Positions 23,934-33,770 of a stretch of DNA of 64,000 bases are shown in pieces. This DNA is from Streptomyces sp. VRA16 Mangrove soil (GTDB taxonomy: Bacteria; Actinomycetota; Actinomycetes; Streptomycetales; Streptomycetaceae), in NCBI RefSeq assembly GCF_017377775.1, contig NZ_JAFVLN010000003.1:124001-188000 (forward strand), written 5' to 3'. The position numbers were made by a program, and so were the translations under genes. How positions within the stretch are numbered: position 1 is the first letter of the stretch; each line of letters opens with the position of its first letter. The notes under the pieces are model-generated. The model made no database searches. It saw only the letters and a program-made list of their open reading frames with translations, and was not told where the DNA came from.

Positions 23934-24434
23934 ATGTCCAGCGAATACGCCAAACAGCTCGGGGCGAAGCTCCGCGCGATCCGTACCCAGCAGGGCCTTT
24001 CCCTCCACGGTGTCGAGGAGAAGTCCCAGGGACGCTGGAAGGCGGTCGTGGTCGGTTCGTACGAGCGCGGCGACCGCGCCGTGACCGTGCAGCGCCTCGC
24101 CGAACTGGCGGACTTCTACGGCGTGCCGGTGCAGGAGCTGCTGCCGGGCACCACCCCTGGCGGCGCCGCCGAGCCCCCGCCGAAGCTGGTCCTCGACCTG
24201 GAGCGCCTGGCCCACGTGCCGCCGGAGAAGGCGGGCCCGCTGCAGCGTTACGCGGCCACGATCCAGTCGCAGCGCGGTGACTACAACGGCAAGGTGCTGT
24301 CGATCCGCCAGGACGACCTGCGCACCCTCGCCGTCATCTACGACCAGTCGCCCTCGGTCCTGACCGAGCAGCTGATCAGCTGGGGCGTTCTCGACGCGGA
24401 CGCGCGCCGCGCCGTGGCGCACGACGAGGCCTGA
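23934..24434 (+). CDS. bldD: Developmental master regulator BldD
   Basis: A transcription repressor that holds Streptomyces in vegetative growth; c-di-GMP drives its dimerisation on target promoters. 166 residues. The N-terminal Xre-type HTH (about 6-75) is LGAKLRAIRTQQGLSLHGVEEKS. The C-terminal domain carries the c-di-GMP signature: R114-G-D116, then R125-Q-D127-D128. All signature residues are intact. The ATG at 23934 has GGGGAG just upstream; an in-frame upstream start is not conserved. Divergent from pyrR, and followed by a 16-bp-arm terminator. Confidence 0.98.
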   Translation: MSSEYAKQLGAKLRAIRTQQGLSLHGVEEKSQGRWKAVVVGSYERGDRAVTVQRLAELADFYGVPVQELLPGTTPGGAAEPPPKLVLDLERLAHVPPEKAGPLQRYAATIQSQRGDYNGKVLSIRQDDLRTLAVIYDQSPSVLTEQLISWGVLDADARRAVAHDEA

Positions 24435-24477
24435 TCGGAAAGCCTGCCAACGGGCCGGTACAGCAGAAACGTCACAT

Positions 24478-24513
24478 CCGAAGGGGCGGAGCCGCGAGGC
24501 TCCGCCCCTTCGG
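24478..24513. terminator. Bidirectional terminator after bldD
   Basis: Perfect 16-bp inverted repeat (24478-24493 and 24498-24513, CCGAAGGGGCGGAGCC and complement) closed by a GCGA loop, between convergent bldD and the PLP-enzyme gene. Confidence 0.8.
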
Positions 24514-24521
24514 CGCTCTCC

Positions 24522-25958
24522 CTACCGCACCCGGTAGAGCCGCCCGATGACCTCCGGCAGCAGTCGCTCGCTCAGCCTCGGCGGCAGCGCCTGGAGGACC
24601 GCCAGGACCGGCGCCATCCGCTCGGGCAGCGCGCCGCCCTCGCCCACGCCCGCGAGGGCCAGCGCGATCTCGACCTCCTCCGGGGTCAGCGCGTCCGGGT
24701 CGAGCGCACCCGCCGCCTCGACGATCGCCGGGTCGATCCGCACCGGTCCGGCCGCGCGGGCCCGCGCCACCGCCTTCTCCCATGCGTCCAGAAGCAGCCG
24801 CACGGTCTCCTCGTCCGCGACCGCCGCCGTCACCGTCAGATGGAGATTGGCGGGCGAGGCGCCGAAGGCCGGCTGCGGCTGCAGATACCAGCCGCTCCCC
24901 CGCATCTCGTCCGCGACGACGAACACATCGAGCTCCGGGTCGTCCGAGGCGACCGCGATCAGGGACGCCTCGGGCCGGGCGAGCAGTCGCAGTCCGTCGA
25001 TGCGCTCGATACCGTCGGCGAGCGCCAGGGTCGTCCGGTGTACGCGCGTCGACAGCGCGGTGTAACCGTCGGTTCCCACCTGCTCGGTCACGGCCCAGGC
25101 CGCCGCGAGCGGTCCGGCCGACTTGGTGCCCTGGAGCGTGGAGTTGACGACGGGGTAGCCGGGCCAGGACGCGTGCGCGAACCAGCCGTGCCGGCGCAGC
25201 TCCGCGTCCTCGAACAGCAGCAGCGAGGCACCCTTGGCCGTGTACCCGTACTTGTGCAGATCGACGGAGAGCGACGTGACGCCCGGCACGGTGAGCCCGA
25301 ACTCCGGGATGTGCGCACCCTCGTCGGCCCGCTTGAGGTGCCCCAGGTACCAGCCGCCGATGCAGGCGTCGACATGGCAGAGCACCCCGCGTCGCGCGGC
25401 CTCCGCCGCCACCTCTGCGACGGGGTCGATGACCCCGTGCGCGTACGAAGGCGCGGAGACCACGACGAGAGCGGTGCGCTCGGTGAGGGCGGCGGCGACG
25501 TCGGCCGGGCGCACCCTGAAGGTCTCCGGGTCGACGGGGACGCTGACGACGGTGAGCCCGAAGAGCTCGGCCGCCTTGTGGAACGCGGCGTGCGCGGTCT
25601 CCGGCAGCACCAGCTCGGGAGCGGTGATCCCCCGCGCCCTGCGGGCATGTTGACGAGCCGTCAGGACCGCCAGCAGGCAGCTCTCGGTGCCGCCGCTGGT
25701 GAAGGTGCCCGCCGTGCCGCCGAGCAGCGCGGTGGCCCGCCGCACGAGGTCGTTCTCCAGTTCCACCACGCTCGGGAAGGCCGTCATGTCGAGCCCGTTG
25801 ACCCCGGCGAAAGCGGCCTGCGCGGCGTTCGCGAGCTCTTCGAGACCGTCGAGCCCGGAGTCGTAGACGTACGCCATCGTGCGTCCGCCGTGCACCGGGA
25901 GGTCGTCCGCGCGCAGTTCGGCGAGGCGCGCCAGGATCGGGGCGTGGTCAGTGGTCAT
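24522..25958 (-). CDS. PLP-dependent group II decarboxylase / sphingosine-1-phosphate-lyase-like enzyme
   Basis: A 478-residue fold-type I PLP enzyme. PLP is bound by Lys236 in LSVDLHKYGYTAKGAS, with Asp197 in HVDACIGGW pairing with the pyridine nitrogen and TSGGTES (87-93) holding the phosphate. The block VPGVTSLSVDLHKYGYTAKG, followed by WPGYPVVNSTLQGTKSAGP, resembles sphingosine-1-phosphate lyase more than glutamate or aromatic amino acid decarboxylase. The actual substrate is unknown. About 75 C-terminal residues after the catalytic domain (PVRIDPAIVEAAG ...) look like an extra helical segment. The ATG at 25958 has GGAG 8 nt upstream and lies inside the end of the transporter gene (11-nt overlap), so the two are probably one functional unit. 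Confidence 0.85.
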   Translation of the reverse strand: MTTDHAPILARLAELRADDLPVHGGRTMAYVYDSGLDGLEELANAAQAAFAGVNGLDMTAFPSVVELENDLVRRATALLGGTAGTFTSGGTESCLLAVLTARQHARRARGITAPELVLPETAHAAFHKAAELFGLTVVSVPVDPETFRVRPADVAAALTERTALVVVSAPSYAHGVIDPVAEVAAEAARRGVLCHVDACIGGWYLGHLKRADEGAHIPEFGLTVPGVTSLSVDLHKYGYTAKGASLLLFEDAELRRHGWFAHASWPGYPVVNSTLQGTKSAGPLAAAWAVTEQVGTDGYTALSTRVHRTTLALADGIERIDGLRLLARPEASLIAVASDDPELDVFVVADEMRGSGWYLQPQPAFGASPANLHLTVTAAVADEETVRLLLDAWEKAVARARAAGPVRIDPAIVEAAGALDPDALTPEEVEIALALAGVGEGGALPERMAPVLAVLQALPPRLSERLLPEVIGRLYRVR

Positions 25959-27357
25959 GCGGGGCACTCCTCGTCGTACCGGATGGGTCATGCCGCGAAG
26001 GGGCGTCGGCCGCGTCCCTCAGGCGGGTCAGTTCGGCCTCGGTGAGCCGGTAGCGGGCCAGCAGCGGCAGGCTGATCAGCAGCAGGGCGGCGGGCAGCAC
26101 GCCGAAGCCGACGACGATCGCGGTGAGCGCCGAGCCCGGCTGGGCCACACGGTGGTCGGCGTCGGAGGAGGCGAAGTCGCCGAGCGCGAGCACCAGACCG
26201 AACAGGCCGGGTCCCAGGGCGAGCCCGAGCGTCTCGCCCGCGGTCCACAGCCCGGTGAAGACCCCGGCCCTGCGCCGTCCGCTCGTGTAGGCGTCGGCGG
26301 CGATCGTGTCGCCGAGCATGGCGAGCGGCAGCATCTGCATCCCCGCGTACCCGACACCGGCCACGGCCACGGCGCCGTAGATCAGGGCGGGCGGCAGCTC
26401 ACGCCCCGCCGCCGCGCCCACCGCGCCGACGAGAAAGCAGAGCGAGGCGCCGATCGCCGCGTCGCGCTTGCCCGTGCGGCGGCCGACGGCCAGCCAGAGC
26501 GGCATCGCGAGCAGCGAGGGGACGATCAGACAGGCGAAGAGGTACGTCGTGGCGCTCGGCTCGTCGAGGATGTACGTGGCGAAGTACTGGGTGCCGGCGA
26601 GCATCAGGCCGGTCGCGGTGGCCTGCGCCACGAAGGCGCCGAGCAGCCGGGCGAAGGGCGCGTTGCCGCGGGCGGCCCGCAGCTGGGCGCGCAGGCTCGG
26701 CTCGCTGGTCGTCCGGATGACGGTGCGCGTCCCGGACGTGGCGGCCACGGCGGCGACCGTCCCGAGGGCCAGCACGGCGCCCACGACGCAGCCCATCAGC
26801 CGGTAGCCGCCCGCGCTGCCCCGGTCGTCGCCCGTGGCCCCGGCGAGCACCGGGGCGACGGCGCCCGCGAGGAGGATCGCCACGGCGAGGAAGGCGACGC
26901 GCCAGGACATGATGCGGGCCCGCTCGTCGGGATCGTCGGTGAGCTCGGCGGGCAGCGCGACGTACGGGACCTGGAAGCAGGCGTACGCGGAGGCGGTGAG
27001 CAGGAAGAGCACGGCGACGTAGGCCGCGGCGGGTCCGCCTTCGAGGCCGCCGGGCGCCGCGAACATGGCGGCGAAGCAGAACGGCATGGTGACGGCGCCG
27101 AGCAGCATCCAGGAGCGGCGCGGTCCCCAGCGCAGGCCCGAGCTGCGGTCGGAGAGGCTGCCGATCCAGGGGTTGAGCAGGACGTCCCACGCCTTGGGCA
27201 GGAACACCAGGAGTCCGGCCAGGCCCGCGGCCACCCCGAGCACGTCGGTCAGGTAGTAGAGCAGGAGCAGACCGGGGACAGTGCCGAAGGTGCCGGTGGC
27301 GAAGGAGCCGAGGCCGTAGCCGACGCGGACCCTCGCGGGGAGACCTCTGGGGGACAT
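25948..27357 (-). CDS. MFS transporter of the GPH (MelB-like) type
   Basis: A 469-residue, 12-helix major facilitator. It opens VRVGYGLGSFATGTFGTVPGLLLLYYLTDVLG, the glycoside-pentoside-hexuronide:cation symporter pattern. The next helix reads KAWDVLLNPWIGSLSDRSSGLRWGPRRSW, the usual cytoplasmic loop. In melibiose permease this helix has two acidic cation ligands (WDAINDP); here the second is Asn. The neighbouring PLP enzyme overlaps its 3' end by 11 nt, so the transporter may move that enzyme's substrate or product. ATG start. A strong terminator lies upstream between it and nusB. Confidence 0.85.
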   Translation of the reverse strand: MSPRGLPARVRVGYGLGSFATGTFGTVPGLLLLYYLTDVLGVAAGLAGLLVFLPKAWDVLLNPWIGSLSDRSSGLRWGPRRSWMLLGAVTMPFCFAAMFAAPGGLEGGPAAAYVAVLFLLTASAYACFQVPYVALPAELTDDPDERARIMSWRVAFLAVAILLAGAVAPVLAGATGDDRGSAGGYRLMGCVVGAVLALGTVAAVAATSGTRTVIRTTSEPSLRAQLRAARGNAPFARLLGAFVAQATATGLMLAGTQYFATYILDEPSATTYLFACLIVPSLLAMPLWLAVGRRTGKRDAAIGASLCFLVGAVGAAAGRELPPALIYGAVAVAGVGYAGMQMLPLAMLGDTIAADAYTSGRRRAGVFTGLWTAGETLGLALGPGLFGLVLALGDFASSDADHRVAQPGSALTAIVVGFGVLPAALLLISLPLLARYRLTEAELTRLRDAADAPSRHDPSGTTRSAPHDH

Positions 27358-27392
27358 GGCCCGAACCTAGTGAAGATCCCCGGGAACGCACC

Positions 27393-27433
27393 AGGCCCGA
27401 AGCGGAACATTGTTCAAGTTCCGCTTCGGGCCT
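27393..27433. terminator. Terminator after nusB
   Basis: Perfect 16-bp inverted repeat (27393-27408 and 27418-27433, AGGCCCGAAGCGGAAC and complement) with a 9-nt loop. It closes the efp-nusB transcript ahead of the MFS gene. Confidence 0.8.
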
Positions 27434-27459
27434 GCGAGGTTGCTCAGCGACTGCGGCTT

Positions 27460-27894
27460 TTATGCCTCGTCGCGGCGCAGCGTCGGCTTCAGGTCCTTCA
27501 GTCGGGCCAGAAGACCGTTGATGAACGCCGGGGACTCGTCGGTGGAGAACTCCTTGGCCAGCGAGACGGCCTCGTCGAGCACCACGGCGTCCGGCGTCCC
27601 GTCGACCCAGATCAGCTCGTAGGCGCCGAGTCGCAGAATGTTGCGGTCGACGACCGGCATCCGGTCCAGGGTCCAGTCGACGGCGTACTGCGAGATCAGC
27701 TCGTCGATGCGGCGGGCCTTGGGGGCGTACCCCTCGACCAGCTCCATCGTGTACTCGCTGACGGGCGGCTGCTGCGGGTCGCTGTGCGAGTTCTTGACCC
27801 AGTCCGCGAGGACCGTCACGACGTCGGCGCCGCGCTGGTCGGCCTCGAAGAGGATCTGGAAGGCTCGCTTGCGGGCCGTGTTACGGGCGGCCAC
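27460..27894 (-). CDS. nusB: Transcription antitermination factor NusB
   Basis: Binds boxA RNA with ribosomal protein S10 and keeps RNA polymerase elongating through rRNA operons. 144 residues of the all-helical NusB fold: ARNTARKRAFQILFEADQRG, then VDWTLDRMPVVDRNILRLGAYEL and the C-terminal DEAVSLAKEFSTDESPAFINGLLARL. GTG start 2 nt after the efp stop, so it is co-translated with efp. Confidence 0.97.
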   Translation of the reverse strand: MAARNTARKRAFQILFEADQRGADVVTVLADWVKNSHSDPQQPPVSEYTMELVEGYAPKARRIDELISQYAVDWTLDRMPVVDRNILRLGAYELIWVDGTPDAVVLDEAVSLAKEFSTDESPAFINGLLARLKDLKPTLRRDEA

Positions 27895-27896
27895 GG

Positions 27897-28463
27897 TTAG
27901 CTGTTCACCCGGCCGAGGTAGCTGCTGTCACGCGTGTCGACCTTGATCTTCTCACCGGTGGTGATGAAGAGCGGGACCTGGATCTGGTGGCCGGTCTCCA
28001 GCGTGGCGGGCTTGGTGCCACCGGTGGAGCGGTCGCCCTGGACGCCCGGCTCGGTCTCCTGGATGACGAGCTCGACGGCGGCCGGCAGCTCGACGAAGAG
28101 CACCTCGCCCTCGTGCTGCGCGACGGTGGCGGTGAAGCCCTCGATCAGGAAGTTGGCGGCGTCGCCGACGGCCTTCTTGTCGACGTGCAGCTGGTCGTAG
28201 GTCTCCATGTCCATGAAGACGAAGTACTCGCCGTCCATGTACGAGAACTGCATGTCGCGCTTGTCGATCGTGGCCGTCTCGACCTTGACGCCGGCGTTGA
28301 ACGTCTTGTCGACGACCTTGCCGGAGAGCACGTTCTTGAGCTTGGTGCGCACGAAGGCCGGGCCCTTGCCGGGCTTGACGTGCTGGAACTCGACGACGGA
28401 CCAGAGCTGGCCCCCGTCGAGCTTGAGCACCAGGCCGTTCTTGAGGTCGTTCGTGGAAGCCAC
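27897..28463 (-). CDS. efp: Translation elongation factor P
   Basis: Relieves ribosome stalling at consecutive prolines. 188 residues in three beta-barrel domains. The loop that reaches the peptidyl-transferase centre reads [17 protein letters not shown] with Lys33 at its tip. The Pro-Gly-Lys-Gly-Pro form is typical of actinobacteria; no modification enzymes (epmA/epmB, earP or ymfI type) are seen nearby, so the Lys may act unmodified. GTG start; first gene of efp-nusB with the M24 gene just upstream. Confidence 0.97.
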   Translation of the reverse strand: MASTNDLKNGLVLKLDGGQLWSVVEFQHVKPGKGPAFVRTKLKNVLSGKVVDKTFNAGVKVETATIDKRDMQFSYMDGEYFVFMDMETYDQLHVDKKAVGDAANFLIEGFTATVAQHEGEVLFVELPAAVELVIQETEPGVQGDRSTGGTKPATLETGHQIQVPLFITTGEKIKVDTRDSSYLGRVNS

Positions 28464-28523
28464 GGTTGCGGAATCTCCTGGACTGACGTGGACGACCCTG
28501 GGGCACGCGCGCCGCCGCGAGGG

Positions 28524-29636
28524 CTACAGCGCGAGCAGCTCCTTGGTCGTGATGGTGAGTAGCTCGGGTCCGCCGTCCGCCTCGGGGCGGACGACGAGCG
28601 TGTCATCGATCCGGACGCCGCCCCGGCCCGGGAGGTGGACCCCCGGTTCGACGGTGACCGGCACACAAGCGTCAAGTTTACCCATGGCCGCGGGGGCCAA
28701 CTGCGGGTCCTCGTCGATTTCGAGTCCCACACCGTGTCCGGTCAGCTGCGGAAGCCCGTCACCATACCCTGCCGCGTCCAGTACGTGCCGGGCGGCCCGG
28801 TCCACCTCGCGGTGCTCGACGCCGGGCCGCAGGCTCTCGCGCCCGGCGCGCTGAGCGGCGAAGACCAGGTCGTAGAGCTCGATCTGCCAGTCGGCGGGCG
28901 AGGTCCCGATGACGAACGTACGGCCGATCTCACAGCGGTAGCCGCGGTACGTGGCTCCCAGGCAGACGGAGAGGAAATCGCCCTCCTCCACGCGCCGGTC
29001 GCTGGGCCGGTGGCCGCCGCGCCCCGAGTTCGGTCCGGTGGCGACCGAGGTGGGGAAGGCGGGCCCGTCGGCACCGTGGTCGACAAGTCGACGTTCCAGT
29101 TCCAGGGCCAGGTGGCGCTCGGTGCGGCCCACGAGGATGGACTCCAGGAGCTCACCGAGGGCCTGGTCGGCGATCTCGGCGGCGATCCGCAGGCAGGAGA
29201 TCTCCTCCTCGTCCTTGACCAGGCGCAGCTGCTCGACGCCGCGGTTGAGGTCGGCGAGGCGCAGCCGCGGGGCGACGGAGGCGAGGGCCCGGTGCCGGGC
29301 GACCGTCAGATGGTGCTCCTCGACGGCGAGGGAGTCGGCGCCCTGGGCCGCCGCCACGTCCGCGGCGGCCACGGCCGGGTCGCCGGCGGGCGCGGGCAGC
29401 ACCTGGACGCGCAGTTCCTCGTCGGCCCGGCCCTCGGCGACGGTGCCGCTCGGCGGGCGCGGGCACAGCAGTACGTCGCCGCCGCCGTCGCGCCCCAGCA
29501 GGAGCACGGCGCCGTGCGGCGCCGCTCCGGCGAGATAGCGCACATTGGCGGGCCGCGAGACGAGGGCGGCCGCGCTGCCGCCCACCGTCGCACGCTCTCT
29601 GAGCCGGTCCCGTCGGGCCGCGTACACCTCTGGCAT
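28524..29636 (-). CDS. M24 (pita-bread) family protein annotated as Xaa-Pro peptidase, with altered metal site
   Basis: A 370-residue two-domain protein: a creatinase-type N-domain (1-135) and a pita-bread C-domain (145-350). Against E. coli aminopeptidase P the five metal ligands Asp, Asp, His, Glu, Glu read Cys225, Glu236, His301, Glu330 and Asp344. The second-shell His (H361) position is Asp308, while the His at 209 is kept. It may bind a different metal, have another activity or be inactive. The ATG at 29636 has no Shine-Dalgarno. TACGCT ends 7 nt upstream, which suggests a leaderless message. Its place next to efp, another proline-related gene, is conserved in my memory of Streptomyces genomes. 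Confidence 0.85.
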   Translation of the reverse strand: MPEVYAARRDRLRERATVGGSAAALVSRPANVRYLAGAAPHGAVLLLGRDGGGDVLLCPRPPSGTVAEGRADEELRVQVLPAPAGDPAVAAADVAAAQGADSLAVEEHHLTVARHRALASVAPRLRLADLNRGVEQLRLVKDEEEISCLRIAAEIADQALGELLESILVGRTERHLALELERRLVDHGADGPAFPTSVATGPNSGRGGHRPSDRRVEEGDFLSVCLGATYRGYRCEIGRTFVIGTSPADWQIELYDLVFAAQRAGRESLRPGVEHREVDRAARHVLDAAGYGDGLPQLTGHGVGLEIDEDPQLAPAAMGKLDACVPVTVEPGVHLPGRGGVRIDDTLVVRPEADGGPELLTITTKELLAL

Positions 29637-29720
29637 GAGGCCGAGCGTACGAGCGGGAGCGCGATGCGGCCGGTTCAGCGCGTCCGGACGGGCGTCGGGA
29701 CGTGCGTTCCCCGGGGTGGC

Positions 29721-29790
29721 GGGGTGGATCTGACGTGACGCTTCACCGCTGGAGCGGGGTGGATCTGAAGTGACGCTTCACCACTGGGGC
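29721..29790. repeat. Tandem 35-bp duplication at the end of a P-loop gene
   Basis: Two adjacent 35-bp units (29721-29755 and 29756-29790) share 32 of 35 bases, beginning GGGGTGGATCTGA. Each holds the small inverted repeat GTGA-CGCT-TCAC. The second unit contains the last codons and stop of the P-loop protein. A partial third copy (GGGGTGG) precedes them at 29713. Confidence 0.75.
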
Positions 29791-30635
29791 GGGCTCGCGA
29801 TGGCCCGCGCCAGCACCTCGTCCAGAACCTGCGCGGTGCCCGCCACGTCCAGCTGCGAGTTGTCGATGATCGGCAGTCCCGAGCCGTACCAGCCCGCCAT
29901 CCGGCCGTGGATGCGGGCGACCTCTTCGTCGGTCAGGCGGCGGTTGCCGCTGCGTCGGGCGTTGCGCTCCAGGACGATCTCCAGGCCGGGCAGCAGGACG
30001 ACGGGCAGCAGCCCGGGGCCCACGTGCCGCTTCCAGCCGCCGAGGCCGACCACCGGGCGGTCGGGGAAGACGGCGTCGTCGAGGATGCAGGAGATCCCGT
30101 TCGCCAAGAAGTTCCGGGCGGCGAAGCCGCAGGTGCGGCGGGCCAGCCGGTACTGCGCCTCGCTGTTGTCGTTCCACCCCGTCTGCGGGTCGGCGAATCC
30201 GGAACGGACCCATTCCCGTACGTCGTCGAGGCTGATGTGGGCCGTGGGGACGCGGCGGCGCTCCGCCCAGTACTTGGCGACGCTGGTCTTGCCCGCGCCG
30301 GCGGGGCCGATGAGCAGGACGGCGAGCGTGGTGGCCGTCGGATCGACGGGGGCCTGCGCGGGCGGCGGGCTCGGCACGGCGACGGGGCCGCCGGGCGGCA
30401 GCTGGACGTGGCCGGTGGTGTCGCGGCGCGGGGGCGCCGGGTGGGCCTGCGGCGGGGGCGGGGCCTGTGGATGCTGTGGCGCCTGGGGGTGGTGCGGGGC
30501 CTGCGGGTGGTGCGGGACGCCGGTGAATCCGGGCGCTCCGGGCGGCTGCTGCGCCTGGCTCCAGGCGCCCGCCGGGCCAGGTCCCTGCCCCGGCCGATGG
30601 GGCGGTGGCAGCGGAGATCCCACTGCGTGCTGCAT
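29778..30635 (-). CDS. P-loop kinase/ATPase-like protein with proline-rich N-terminus
   Basis: A 285-residue protein of unproven role. Residues 1-100 are Pro/Gln/His-rich and probably disordered, with a small repeat HHPQAP around 42-65. The rest is a P-loop kinase-like domain: Walker A GPAGAGKT (110-117), then AHISLDDVREWVRSGF and a lid-like ERNARRSGNRRLTDEEVARIHGRM. This resembles the zeta-toxin/AAA_33 kinase group. The ATG at 30635 has GGAG 9 nt upstream; a longer start at 30743 adds 36 unconserved residues. It follows aroB on the same strand after 133 nt. Confidence 0.8.
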   Translation of the reverse strand: MQHAVGSPLPPPHRPGQGPGPAGAWSQAQQPPGAPGFTGVPHHPQAPHHPQAPQHPQAPPPPQAHPAPPRRDTTGHVQLPPGGPVAVPSPPPAQAPVDPTATTLAVLLIGPAGAGKTSVAKYWAERRRVPTAHISLDDVREWVRSGFADPQTGWNDNSEAQYRLARRTCGFAARNFLANGISCILDDAVFPDRPVVGLGGWKRHVGPGLLPVVLLPGLEIVLERNARRSGNRRLTDEEVARIHGRMAGWYGSGLPIIDNSQLDVAGTAQVLDEVLARAIASPPQW

Positions 30636-30768
30636 CCGGTGCCACTCCGTCTCGTACAGGCGTCGTCTGGACGCCGGTGAACAGGCGCTACCGAACGGTA
30701 CCGTCCCCGGCCGTCGTTGTGTGAACGGCCGGGGCAGGCGCAAAGTGCCCGAATCTCAACGAGCGGTG

Positions 30769-32374
<1,606 letters not shown>

Positions 32375-32378
<4 letters not shown>

Positions 32379-33559
32379 CGGATGTGCAGGTTCTCGAGGT
32401 ACGACCGCACGTTGCGACGGGTCTCCGGCACGCTGTCGCCGCCGAACTTCTCCGCGACGGCGTCCGCGAGGACCAGCGCGACCATGGCCTCGGCGACGAT
32501 GCCGGCGGCCGGCACCGCGGAGACGTCGGAGCGCTGGTGGTGGGCCTGGGTGGCCTCGCCCGTCGTCACGTCCACCGTCTTCAGCGCGCGCGGCACGGTC
32601 GCGATCGGCTTCATCGCGGCCCGTACGCGCAACAGCTCACCCGTGGACAGACCGCCCTCGGTGCCGCCGGCGCGCCCGGAGACGCGGCGGATGCCCTCGG
32701 GGGTGTTCACGATCTCGTCGTGCGCCTGCGAACCCGGCACCCGCGCCAGCTCGAAGCCGTCGCCGATCTCGACGCCCTTGATCGCCTGGATGCCCATCAG
32801 GGCACCCGCCAGCCGGGCATCCAGCTTGCGGTCCCAGTGCACGTGCGACCCCAGACCCACCGGCACGTCGTAGGCCAGCACCTCGACCACACCCCCCAGG
32901 GTGTCGCCGTCCTTGTGCGCCTGGTCGACCTCGGCCACCATCGCCTTCGACGCGTCCGCGTCGAGGCAGCGCAGCGGATCCGCGTCCAGCTTCTCCACGT
33001 CGGCCGGCGTCGGGTACACGCCCTGCGGCGCCTTCACCGAGCACAGCTCGACCACGTGCGAGACGATCTCGATCCCGGTCGTCTCCTTCAGGTACGAGCG
33101 GGCGATGGCGCCCAGCGCGACCCGCGCCGCGGTCTCGCGCGCCGAGGCGCGCTCCAGGATCGGCCGGGCCTCCTCGAACCCGTACTTCTGCATCCCCGCC
33201 AGATCCGCATGACCCGGCCGCGGCCGGGTCAACGGCGCATTACGCGCCAGCCCCGCCAGCACCTCCGGATCGACCGGATCGGCAGCCATGACCTGCTCCC
33301 ACTTCGGCCACTCGGTGTTACCCACCATCACCGCGACCGGCGACCCCAGCGACAGACCATGGCGCACCCCGCCGAGGAAGGTCACCTCGTCCCGCTCGAA
33401 CTTCATCCGCGCCCCGCGGCCATAACCGAGGCGCCGCCGTGCCAGGTGGTCCGCCACCATCTCCGTGGTGACCGGAACGCCGGCGGGAAGACCCTCCAGC
33501 GTCGCCACCAGTGCGGGGCCGTGCGACTCCCCCGCGGTCAGCCAGCGCAACCTGCTCAA
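32375..33559 (-). CDS. aroC: Chorismate synthase
   Basis: Final shikimate step, giving chorismate; needs reduced FMN. 394 residues. Signatures: [16 protein letters not shown], the [13 protein letters not shown] and [15 protein letters not shown] segments, and the [21 protein letters not shown]-terminal motif. The start is a TTG at 33557-33559: GAGGAG lies 5 nt upstream and the protein then matches the family N-terminus. First gene of the aroC-aroK-aroB operon. Confidence 0.97.
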
Positions 33560-33719
33560 CGGTGCTCCTCATGCTCGCGCTCTGCGTATCGGCTCAGCGG
33601 GCGGCACGCGGGTGCGCGGCCCGGCCCACCGTGTATCCCCTGATCCTCCCATGTCCGGCCGGGCCCGCGTCGCGGTGTCCGGCTTACGGACTGCGCGTGA
33701 GACGGGGAACACGGAAGCG

Positions 33720-33754
33720 GTGGGGCCGTACGGATCCGGTCCGTACGGCCCCAC
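33720..33754. terminator. Terminator after aroE
   Basis: Perfect 15-bp inverted repeat (33720-33734 and 33740-33754, GTGGGGCCGTACGGA and complement) with a 5-nt loop. It ends the mltG-aroE transcript before aroC. Confidence 0.8.
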
Positions 33755-33770
33755 CGCCTACGAGGGAGCG

